Shown here one piece after another: positions 33,262 through 42,724 of a DNA stretch of 64,000 nt. The stretch is taken from NCBI GenBank assembly GCA_951802425.1, contig OX637799.1, forward strand, positions 434,001 through 498,000, given 5' to 3'. Source of the DNA: Clavaria fumosa. Its lineage: Eukaryota > Basidiomycota > Agaricomycetes > Agaricales > Clavariaceae. Every line of letters starts with the position of its first letter. Position 1 is the stretch's first letter. The translations under genes were made by a program, and so were the position numbers. The notes under the pieces were generated by a model. The model saw only the letters and a program-made list of their open reading frames with translations. It was not told the origin of the DNA and did not search any database.

Positions 33262-33780
33262 GTTGTGTTGAGAAAGCCACCGAGGGCCGTGGCACTTAAC
33301 GCACCGCAGCGTCAACGAGAGAAAGCCACTGAGGGCCGTGTTGCCTAATGCACCGCAGCGTCAATGAGAGAAAGCCACTGAGGGCCGTGTCGCCTAACGC
33401 ACCGCAGCATCAACGAGAGAAAGGCCACTGAGGGCCATATCGCTTAACGCACTGCAGCGTCAATGAGAGAAAGCCACCGAGGGCCGTGTCGCCTAACGCA
33501 CCGCAGCGTCAATGAGAGAAAGCCACCGAGGGCCGTGTCGCCTAACGCACCGCAGCGTCGACAAGAGAAAGGCCACCGAGGGCCGTGTCGCTTAACGCAC
33601 TGTAGCGTCAACGAGAGAACGCCACCAAGGGCCGTGTCGCCTAACGCACCACAGCGTCGACGAGAGAAAGGCCACCGAGGGCCATACACCCCGACGCACC
33701 GTGGCGTCAGGGTGTTGAGTCAAGAAGGCCACCGAGGGCCACACGCCCTGACACACCGCAGCGTCAAGGCATTGAGTCGC
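33262..33780. repeat. 49-50-bp minisatellite, about 10 units
   Basis: Consensus contains GAGAGAAAGCCACCGAGGG, CCGTGTCGCCTAACGCACC and GCAGCGTCAA. Units start about every 49-50 bp from 33268; the last two are diverged. Variation between units includes CG/TG alternation (CACCGAGG or CACTGAGG). Confidence 0.9.
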
Positions 33781-34182
33781 TAGGGGGGCTGGAGGAGGGA
33801 AAAGGCTGTATGCATCCAGCCCTTTCCTTCCTTCAGCCCCCTTTCGCGCGGACAGGGGAGTGCAAAGATAATGAGGGTGGTCATTGTGGTAGAGGGGAAA
33901 GGGTGGTGCGAGAAAAAAAAAGATGACTCCATGTTTTTGAACTTCAACATGGGTTCCCACACTCACGATCATGTGATCTGACGCGTCAGGTCCCTTGCTT
34001 AGTTTAGAAAGATGGCTTACATAATCTTAGCAAAGCGTGCCAAGCTCACACAATTGCATGCATAATGAGAACATAAATTATATAAGTAATTAATATATGA
34101 AAGCCAATGTCAGAATACAAACTTGCAGCATGTGAGAGACAATAAACTTGTTTCTAGGATGTGTATAATCACATGACTTTAC
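33781..34182. other. Spacer
   Basis: Pro/Lys-coding low complexity on the minus strand to about 33970, then AT-rich sequence. Nothing recognised. Confidence 0.25.
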
Positions 34183-35155
34183 ATGTATCGCTTTGCTAGT
34201 TCCTTAAAAGGCCTTTTTGAGTCTGAAAATCCACTGAAGTCCCATGCTCATGTGGAGGAACTTCTGCTTGGACTGGGTTTAGCACTGAGAGATGTGCACT
34301 TCGTACTCTTTACAGAACCTGAAGACCTCTCTGGAAAGCTTCCGTCATACTCGCAGGACATTGACATTGCTGCATGGGATGTCTTGACTGCAACAGCAGA
34401 TTGTCTGGCTGCAGTAATTGAGAGGTGAGCCTGTTGCATCAATTTCTTCCACCATGCTCATGTCTCAATTATTTTAAGGCATTATCGCAAGCCCAAGCCA
34501 GCTAAGCCAGCATCTGCTAAGACTTACATGACCAGTCTCCTGCCAAATATGATGCAGAGGCTATCGAATGAGGTTGGTTTGGGATTTGAGGATTCAGAGA
34601 AGCTGGGAGCAGACTGGAGAGCCTTATGTGAGACTTGGATTGAAGCTGAATCTGCCTTGGCGACAGCTGGAGGACCACCATTGGCACTGGAGAACCGTGG
34701 AGTCCCTGTTCCTCCTTCCCTCATCAGGTGGAGCCATACTCGGTTAGCAAGAAATTACGAGGATATCGACTATCCCTCAATTGGCCTAGAGGTCGCTGAA
34801 TGGTGGGGGAGGATCCAGCCTGAAGGTGATGAGCAAGATGCTGACATCTTGGTCAAAAAGGAATGGTGTGGGGGTGGTTTGACAGGAATTGTTCTCCTTG
34901 TCATGGGGATGAAGGTATGGGGATTGAGTCTGGAAGAGGAAGAATGGGCTGCTTGGAGCCAAATGGTGAGAGAAGTGGCTGATATATTCAAGCTCATTCC
35001 ATTGGCCCAAGTTCTGTAAGTGAAATATTCCCTGAGTGAGCAAGAACTCACATTGTTTTAGAAGGAGACAAATGTGGGAGAGAAAAAGGAAGGAGACAGG
35101 AGTGGTAAAGATAGGACCTCCAGCAGGGAAGCATAGGAAAGTCCGAAAGCAATAG
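34183..35155 (+). CDS. Conserved-looking protein of unknown function, 3 exons
   Basis: MYRFASSLKGLFESENPLKS at 34183. A GTGAGC...TTAAG intron near 34425-34479 follows, then a long exon encoding YMTSLLPNMMQRLSNEVGLG, DYPSIGLEVAEWWGRIQPEG and MKVWGLSLEEEEWAAWSQMV. A second intron (GTAAGT...TTTTAG, 35018-35061) leads to a basic last exon RRQMWERKRKETGVVK, with stop TAG at 35153-35155. Phases are consistent and there are no internal stops, so the gene may be intact. No domain recognised. It is bracketed by two minisatellites. Confidence 0.6.
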
Positions 35156-35715
35156 GGAGGATATTCAATGTCTGGTATGAGAACTGTAATAAATATCCGA
35201 ATATTCCATGCCAATGTCTATTGGGCATAGAATATTCTTGCCCATTGCTGTAATAAATATCTGAATATTCCATGCCAATGTCTATTGGGCATAGAATATT
35301 CTTGTCCATTGCTGGACAAATGGCTATTGTGCAAAAAATATTCTTGCCCACCGCCAGACCCATGGTTATTAGGCAGAGAATATTCTATACTATGTCTGCT
35401 GGACCATGGCTATCAGGCAAAGAATATTCCCACCCACCACCAGACCAATGGCTATTGAGAAGAGAATATTCTATACCATGTCTCGGACCAATGGTTATTA
35501 GGCAAAGAATATTCTTGTCAACCGCCGGACCCATGGTTATTAGGCAGAGAATATTTTATACCATGTCCGCCAGACCGATGGCTGTTGGGCAAAGGATACT
35601 CTCCGCCGGACCCATTACATATGTTCAAATTGGATACTTCCGCTGGACTCCGCTGGCGCAAGTGAACTGGAGGATATTCACCATCCGGTATCCCATGTCT
35701 ATTGGGGGATTTTGA
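35156..35715. repeat. Degenerate minisatellite, unit about 55-60 bp
   Basis: Repeats of the pattern GACCAATGGYTATTRGGCA, then AAGAATATTCTTGYCCACC with variants. AGAATATTCT is itself a palindrome present in most units. The array begins at the stop codon of the preceding gene. Confidence 0.8.
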
Positions 35716-36103
35716 CTGAATGGGTTGGCATACCACGTGTTTACCCATCAGAAGTGGCCGAACATTGGCTGCCCTGATATTTGTGGACTGGTGTAGATGT
35801 GGGCTGGAATGATATTTACATTGAAAAATGACTGAATGGTGTGAATTCTAATTTATTGATTTATTGGATTTATATCATATCAGAGTCACAACATGGCAAG
35901 GTTTTCTGATACAGTTGTTGTTGTAGTAGAGCAGGATTAGGGGGGCTCGGCTAATCATGAAAATTGTTTACTCTATTTGTATGGTCTTGAGGCCGAGTAA
36001 TTTCTACACAGGTGATAATTTGAACCTGAAACCCACTCAAATTGCAACTTCCTACAATGTGACAAAGGTAGATTTAGGCTATTTAACGATGTTCCATGCT
36101 GAA
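35716..36103. other. Spacer
   Basis: AT-rich; nothing recognised. Confidence 0.25.
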
Positions 36104-37530
36104 CTACTCATTCACCTCTGAGACAACCATCCATCGCCCACCATCAACCTCCCCACCTAGCCATTTTACAGTATTAGGGCGTGGAAATTTGACTTTCTTC
36201 GGGCAGCCCTTACAACCAAACAAGCAAGATGAATCCGGGCCATTTACCGATACCCAGGATCGGATGCGGCCACAACTTTCACACTGCACAGGCAGCCTGT
36301 TACCCCATGGGCGAATGGTACGATGCATCCAGATGTAGCGAGAACCACATGGCTTTCCTTGCTCTCTGAAGATATGAAAGATGTTTGTGTGCTGGCAAAT
36401 TGAAGTCATTGTTGGAAGAAATTGGCAATTGAAGTTGAAGAAAGGAAGGCCTTCAACAAGAACATGCTGGGCATATGAAAGGACAAGGGGGGAGATTATG
36501 CAGGGCTGCAGCTCCGCATTGGTGAAGCCAATGATATGAGAAAGATTAAGGCTGAAATATTAAGTCAGAGCAGAAGTTTGGGGAGTGAGACAGACCCACT
36601 GGCTGGAACTAATCAAGAAACTGTTATAACTCGATGACTTATTGACAAGAGAGAGACCAGTCAAGAACCATAAGTGAGCTTCTGTATTGATTGGGAATAG
36701 CAGCTTGGGGAGGAGTGCTTGCATGAACTAGGAATAATGTAAAGGCAGTGTTTTTAAAAATGGTTACCCATCTCTCACCTCTGTAACACTGCCAGACGTG
36801 TTTGGACCCAGCATTGGGTCTCCAGTATCCTTGTGCAACTGTGTACTTATGAATATGACGACTCGGGTAGTTGAGCTGTTGCGCAGTGTTAGAAATTTTC
36901 CAAGTGACAGCAGTCCACTTACCATTGGCCAATAATCTCTCTGACATTGTTCTGGATTCGATTGGCATGCTCAGAAATCAGCATGTCAGAGGACAGGTCA
37001 AACGAGATCTCTCTGTTAACTAGGACCTCTTGATCCAGGAATGCTGACATGTACTCAGAAAGAATCTTGGCAGGAGATCCATTCAATCGCAAGCTGGAGA
37101 GGTAAAAGTGGACAATAACCAGTTTCGTGTTGATAACCTGGGACTGTGCAGTCATCTGAAAGTGACCTTTGATCTTCACCCCTTGGTCATGAACAGGACG
37201 AAAAGCCGCAACATTGATATCACCGTCTACTGTGGGGGGGATGGTGGTGTCATGGATATGGAGGCCCTGGGCATTGTTCAGGTTAGAAGGAGGATTGGAA
37301 CATAAGACCCTCACTTTATATGGCTGTGATGAAAAGAATCGTTCATGGCAATTGAGACAAAAGAATACTAAATTTGAAGATGGAAAAGCCGGGATTGTTA
37401 TGCAATTTGAGCATAGTGTGCGAGGACAGTTGTAGCAGATGATCAAGGGTTTATTGCCATTAAGGCACATGTAGCAATGCTGGGAGACATTTGTACTAGT
37501 TCTGCAACAGCAAAAGAGCACATACATCAT
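36104..37530 (-). CDS. PHD-like zinc-finger protein of unknown function, multi-exon
   Basis: Near the N-terminus a C4HC3-like spacing is seen: HCYMCLNGNKPLIICYNC, CSNCITIPAF and FFCLNCHERF. It continues with DVNVAAFRPVHDQGVKIKGH-like sequence, LNGSPAKILSEYMSAFLDQE and SDMLISEHANRIQNNVREII. After introns near 36900, 36740 and 36550 come YWRPNAGSKHVWQCYRG and a C-terminal Cys module VQCESCGRIRSW ... CLFGCKGCPKK, ending MVVSEVNE. PHD fingers read histone tails, so a chromatin role is possible but inferred only from spacing. An initiating exon MASRSQKRRLPTKEEL lies at about 37560-37608, but its splice phase could not be confirmed. Confidence 0.6.
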
Positions 37531-37610
37531 TAGCAGCTGAAAGATGTCGCTTCTTATTCACAAGCTCTTCTTTTGTTGGAAGCCGTCGCTTTTGAGACCG
37601 AGAAGCCATT

Positions 37611-39330
37611 ATTAGAGATTCTCAGTTTCGTTTGGCAAGAATGTTTGCAGTGTAGTTACATAAGCTATAACAAATTCATGCAAATGATGTAATAAGTAGT
37701 GGTAAAGCAGCCACCCCCGGCATCTGATGACGCCTGGGGGGGCTCAGCTCACAAGTCGTGTAGGGCAAACAGTAGGCTAAGTAGAGGGAGTGGCAGGCGG
37801 GTGCTCGCAAATGAGTACACTAGCAGTCAAAAGAATGTACCAAAGTGAGAAGCTGAAAGGTACAGCTGGTAAGAGGGCGAGAAGAAAGGATGGGGCCAGG
37901 CTGCTACTGATTGGACTACTGTAAACACATTTAAACACGATTATTTTTTTGAGTGACTGTGAATGCGTCGCGTGCTCAGCGCTCATCTGTGAAACAGTGA
38001 CAGACAACGTGTCGCATGTTCATCATGTGATGGACAATGCGTTGAGCACTCATCATGTGATGATAACATAAATAAACTGAAACATAGAGATCCGTCACTT
38101 TCTTCTCTCTTCCATGCACTCTTCCCATAGGAATGCGACGCATCCAGCACTGCACCTGCAGAGCAGTGCTGGATACGCCTTATTCTTGTGCTGCGGGCAT
38201 TGCGACTCCCTCTTCCGACACTCTTTCTCTGAGGTCCAATACTCCTTCTCCAAGGTCCGAGGCTCTTTTTCTCAGGTGAGCAGTTTCCTATCAGTCCATA
38301 CTACTCATCTATTTTTCAGGGTATGGGCTTTGCAGTCAGGCTAGCACGAGTCAAGGGGAGGGGGCACTGTGCGCCTTCAGAGTTGAGTTTGCGTCTATAT
38401 GCTGGCGCGAGTCATTCTGCCTCCTAGGACTGGCTCTGGGGGGGGGCATTATGCTTGCCGATGAGATTGAATGCTGATCTTGATGCTGATTGGCCTCATC
38501 TCACCCCTTGAAGATAATAGGCTTTTGTTTCTACCTGGAATTATTGCCATTGTCAGTTGCGCATACTCACCGGATTGTTCCAATTCAGGGCATTTTGAAG
38601 ACCCGAGTTGGGTCTAGCAAATGGTACGTATTGCGTACTTTTGTTACTCGTACTGACCTTAATTACTAGCCCTACCAACAAGAAATCGCAAGCCTCCGAA
38701 GAAGGAAGTACTAGCCCTACAGACGAGACCGAGTGGAACCTCCATAGAAGCCTTTTCAAAGTACGTAGTATCTACATCTCACATATCTCTGTGCTCATCT
38801 CATGGGTGTTTCCCTTAGCATATCTACAGAATTTCGATGCACCCATATTTAGATAGCGCTTCTTTCTCCGGGCTTGGGGAGGACTGAACTGGCCACTCAG
38901 TCCTCTCCAAATGGCCCTACATACATTTGCACTCTTATACTTTTTTTATTCAATCTTTTCTACGTTATAACCAAGAATTGTACAACAACTTAAAAATTTG
39001 GAAGAAATTCTGGTCGGTGAAAAAAATCACGTGACCTCTGCTTTAAATGTCACTGCCTACGAGGTTCGCACTTTGCTTTGTTACAGTGTACCAGCACTAG
39101 TTTTCACACCAAACATGGCTTCCTTCTGAAGGTGAGAGTAGCTCGTCTTGATAATAATAATAACAGAAAATGCGAGAGCCAAGATGAATAGAATAGCCTT
39201 GCGTAGAGAGGGGCAGTGCCTCTGACATTACTCTGCAATGCCAGAAGCACTGTCCCTCACCAGTTGCAATTGAGAAGGCAACCGTTCGTCTACAAAAAGT
39301 CTGAAGGCAAAAAAAGAGAACTTCAAGAAT
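37611..39330. other. Region without a recognised gene
   Basis: Contains short open frames (38114-38344 plus, with GTGAGC...TTTTCAG; 38608-38856 plus) but no coherent protein. Confidence 0.3.
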
Positions 39331-39438
39331 GGTCACAGTGTGACTGGCGTTGAAGTACTTCGACACTGGTCACAGTGTGACCGCCGTTGAAGTACTTCAT
39401 CGATGGTCACATAGTGTGACACCTCTGCGTGTGACTCA
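39331..39438. repeat. Palindromic terminal motif, copy 6 (double)
   Basis: Two successive cores (GGCGTTGAAGTACTTCGAC at 39347 and CGTTGAAGTACTTCATCG at 39385), with three GGTCACA(G/T)(T/A)GTGAC arms. Confidence 0.8.
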
Positions 39439-39499
39439 CCAACCTCCAATCGCGAGTAACCGACTGAGAGTCTGTTCAATTCAATATGTCCATCCAATC
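39403..39499 (+). repeat. Terminal inverted repeat, right member (97 bp)
   Basis: Reverse complement of 30249-30345. It includes ATG plus a few codons of the same first exon (MSIQS-type), after which homology stops at about 39500: a second, truncated copy of that element end. Confidence 0.85.
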
Positions 39500-40490
39500 A
39501 TGTGACTTTGTTTAATCGGCTTTAAACAAGTTTACTAGAGTCTAATCTGTGACAAGCACTCCCAGAGCACTCATCCGGCATCCGTGCCTCTCACGCCCTG
39601 TGCGTCTTATGTCCTTGACATATTGCGATCCACTCGCCTCACGCTCCGTGCGTCCAGATGCCCCGCATCTCTCCTCTCGCCCCACGCGACTCAGAGACCT
39701 CCCTCTTCGTCTCTCCTTCTTAACTTAACCTCGCTTCTCCTTCCCTTTCCTCTTGCTTACCTATGTTTACTCTTCTACCTCGTTTAACTCTCATACGCTC
39801 CACTTCCATTTCCTTTTCGTACTTAGCCCCTGCTATTCCTTTGAGACATCACCATTACTCTTAACACGAGGGACACCGAGCCAGCCTCTCTACCTCCTCT
39901 CTCGCTCTCGGTGTCCCCTCGTGTATGTCGTCTCTGTATGCCCTCCTCACTCGCTCTCACTATGACTCCCTTTTCCCTAGTGTTACACCTGTATCATCTT
40001 AGCGCTATATCGTCGTACCTCCAATCGAATCATATTCTCAAATATGTCAAGGAGTGATGATACAGCACATCCATCTACATCACAAGTGAATAGACAGCAA
40101 TCATCGAACCAAGGGGCATCGATTGACGTTGCTGGACCGTCTATCGACGCACAAGACCAAAATTTTCAGGGTGCAGACACCGAAGTTGGTCGAAAGTGTT
40201 ATGAAGTCGTCCAACAATACCACGGAGGTCGTCTCACGAAGGTTGCAGCCATCCTACAGTTCCAACAGATCATCCCACACGAAACGTTCGAACAACCCGA
40301 GTTTCTTAAAGCGCTTGAATCCTACACCAAGATGCTCGATAACTTCGATCGTTTCAGAGAAGCTGCAAGTGCCCGATCCCATACAATTAGTTCGCAGCCC
40401 GGAGATCAAGGAAACCAGGATCCCACACCAGACGACCAACCTCCATCCAACGACCAAAACCCGCTCACTCCTCAGCCGTCTTACTTGCCA
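39500..40490 (+). pseudogene. Retroelement 5' fragment with gag-like ORF, truncated
   Basis: A C/T-rich leader (39580-40040) precedes an ORF starting MSRSDDTAHPSTSQVNRQQ at 40044. It contains CYEVVQQYHGGRLTKVAAIL and LKALESYTKMLDNFDRF, a block shared with the ORF at 56109 (CDEIVKRFRDGKITKGAAV). Such N-terminal domains occur in basidiomycete RT elements. Coding sense breaks at about 40490, where KDZ transposase sequence begins in another frame. Confidence 0.55.
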
Positions 40491-41480
40491 AGAGAGTCAT
40501 TTTTGTATATGATGTTGGATGTGAGTGGCACATCAATTTTCAGCAGCGAGTTGATGCCAGTGGGCACTTGTATGTGTGGGAGGATCTTGAAGTGATAACT
40601 GCAGTTGGAAAATTCCACTTAGGTGCTCACATCCAAAAATGTTTTGCACAGTTCTCTTTGAACTTTGTGCAAGGTGTGGGGCAATTGGATGGGGAAGTAT
40701 TGGAAAGCCTTTGGTCATCACTTAATAAGGCAGCAAGCCATACAAGGGGCATGTCTCAACCACATCGGCAGGAGATACTGGACAGCTACATGCAGGATTC
40801 CAATTGGAAGAAAATGTCTAGAGCATGTAAGCAAATCCCCATATTCTCACATGTGTCTTTGCTGATGACTTGGCACAGCACAATCTATTGTCACCAAGTT
40901 AAAAAAAGCAATGACTGAAAGAGAGGACAAGAAGTTAGCCCTGGATGACTTGACAAAATGGCTTGAACCAACATGGGTATTAGAATGGAAGGACCTAGAG
41001 GAGAAGGCAATGACTCAACGGGGAGATGCTCTTTCAGTGTACAATGTCACAAATGTGAAAGGCCAGTACTTGGAAAACATATCTATAGTTGCTATATTGC
41101 CTGGCTAATGGCATACACTTTTACACAGAACCAGGTTGTGCTGAGGTTCTACTGGAGCTTTCTCAAAAACATCATGCTGCTGGAAATCTATCTGGCATAT
41201 CTAATCTCTTGGCTCTAGGATTGAGCATAGAAGCCACTCAGTGAGTTGTATTGCAAAGTTCCATTGCCTGTCATTCACAACAAAATAGGGCCTCTTTGGT
41301 TGCCTATACACAGTCTTTGAGGCAACCCTCACTCTCTGATAAAAAGGAGTTGGAGGAAAAGCGAAGGCGCCTCCAGATTGAGATCAGCAAATATGAGAAG
41401 AAATGGGCCACTTTATCTCTCTTTGAAGAAGCCATTGAACTGCAGGCAAACCATTCATCTCAGGCAAACCATTCATCTCA
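40491..41480 (+). pseudogene. KDZ transposase, C-terminal fragment
   Basis: Begins abruptly with RVIFVYDVGCEWHINFQQR (the KDZ YDxxC segment), then ITAVGKFHLGAHIQKCF, GQLDGEVLESLWSSLNKAAS and MSQPHRQEILDSYMQDSNWK. After an intron near 40830-40890 come LDDLTKWLEPTWVLEWKDLE and a coiled-coil end (ELEEKRRRLQIEISKYEKKW). The N-terminal CxC2 cluster and part of the catalytic core are missing. Homologous to 59.4-60.9 kb but clearly diverged. Confidence 0.8.
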
Positions 41481-41611
41481 ACTCGTGGCATGTTCAAGGC
41501 TCACTTACGTTGTTGTGTATCTTGTGGTGTAATATGTGTTTTTTCTACGTTTCTCTTACAAAAAAATAACTCTGGACTTCTTAGAAAAGCGTGTCATCTT
41601 GATAGCAGTTG

Positions 41612-41682
41612 TGTGAGACGAAGGGCATTCATTCACCCATTTGTACTGTACAAATGGGTGAATGAATGCCCTTCGTCTCACA
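41612..41682. repeat. Perfect 71-bp palindrome (35-bp arms, 1-nt centre)
   Basis: The left arm, read from TGTGAGACGAAGGGCATTC through ACCCATTTGTAC, is exactly repeated on the other strand after a single T. It lies between the KDZ fragment and the TET/JBP gene. Confidence 0.95.
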
Positions 41683-41796
41683 AATTGTACTTTGCTGACA
41701 GGGCTTATTAGGTAACATTGTAGTGTTTATCTCGTTTGGGTAAGGTTAGCAAGGCATCATGTAAGCTTGATTTTCACAACTGTTCCACAAACAGCC

Positions 41797-42421
41797 ATGA
41801 AGCGACATCGTAAACAGGCATCGGAAACGACGGGTAATTCCACTCCTTTGGCACCTTCATCGACCTTCCCACTGGCAGGACCCTCCACTCTAAAAGACTC
41901 TATTTGGGCCTGGTTGAAAGATATTTTGTGTAGGCATTGTGGCAATGCGACAGAGAACCTGAAGAAGAAACAGTATGTGATCCTCCAACTGTCATTTTTT
42001 AATATAACCTCAATTTTATCCCAGGCTCAAAGTTTGGGCTGAACTTGAGGAACTGAAGACAGCTTTAGACTTGAGTGACCACACCCCGCTTGGAGAAGCA
42101 GACTTCCAAAGGATAGCGCTTACTGCTGCATATGCTTTGCTCAACCCTAGTATGTGGAGCACTGAAATACCCTTGGTCCCTAGCTGCTGCATGGCTCTGT
42201 TAACTAATTACATTCTCAGTTCAGACAGATTGGGATGTCGAAAGATTTATCAGCAATGTCAAGGAGCTCAATATGGCAGGAGACTATGAGTCAAGGATAG
42301 ATAATGAGTTGGCTTGTCTGAAGAAGAAATTCAGAATCCCAGATGGCTCAGGATACATCGATGAGCCAGCAATTGTAGTGGACAAGTTCAACCACATCAT
42401 ATTATGGCATCTGCCTGGTAT
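41797..42421 (+). pseudogene. TET/JBP-type dioxygenase gene, 5' half (split by element C)
   Basis: MKRHRKQASETTGNSTPLAP at 41797. Introns GTATGT...CCCAG (near 41970-42024) and GTATGT...CTCAG (near 42150-42220) separate exons encoding WLKDILCRHCGNATENLKKK, LKVWAELEELKTALDLSDHT and DWDVERFISNVKELNMAGDY. The frame reaches KFNHIILWHLPG at 42421, where the LTR of element C begins after the GGTAT target duplication. It continues at 54768. The first exon has a CxxC pair. Catalytic residues are in the 3' half. Confidence 0.75.
42417..42421 (+). other. Target-site duplication GGTAT, left
   Basis: Matches GGTAT at 54763-54767 on the far side of element C. Confidence 0.85.
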
Positions 42422-42711
42422 TATCAGACTGGGTCTCACACAACTTAAGCGTAAGGTCATGACGACAATACTAAGATAAGGGGAAAAGGGTACAAGAATG
42501 GAAAAGACGTAGTATATATAGCGAACGCTTCGGCATTTGCCGGCGTTCCCACGCTCGGACCTCTCGGATCACGTGATGCGCCCAGGCCCAGGTCATGTGA
42601 TCTTATGATTATGTAATCTGACCACAGCCACAGGTCATGTGACCTTCCAACAACCCTCCCCAGTTTCTCCACAACTGCACTTTGGGATGGCTTACATAAG
42701 CGATCCTAACA
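42422..42711 (-). repeat. 3' LTR of element C
   Basis: 290 bp. On the minus strand it holds TATATATA (42533-42540) and, about 55 nt downstream, ATCTTAGTATT (42467-42477), which is complementary to the primer-binding site. It differs from the other LTR at four positions. Confidence 0.95.
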
Positions 42712-42724
42712 TCACCCCCCTCTT
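42712..42724 (-). promoter_or_regulatory. Polypurine tract of element C
   Basis: On the minus strand AAGAGGGGGGTGA, directly before the 3' LTR TGTTAGG and just after the pol stop codon. Confidence 0.85.

Noticed and set aside
33268..33780. CRISPR-like array
   Set aside because: The units are contiguous without unique spacers and the genome is eukaryotic; it is a minisatellite.
33330..33972. ORFs across the 49-bp minisatellite
   Set aside because: The repeat period is not a multiple of three and no homologous protein is evident.
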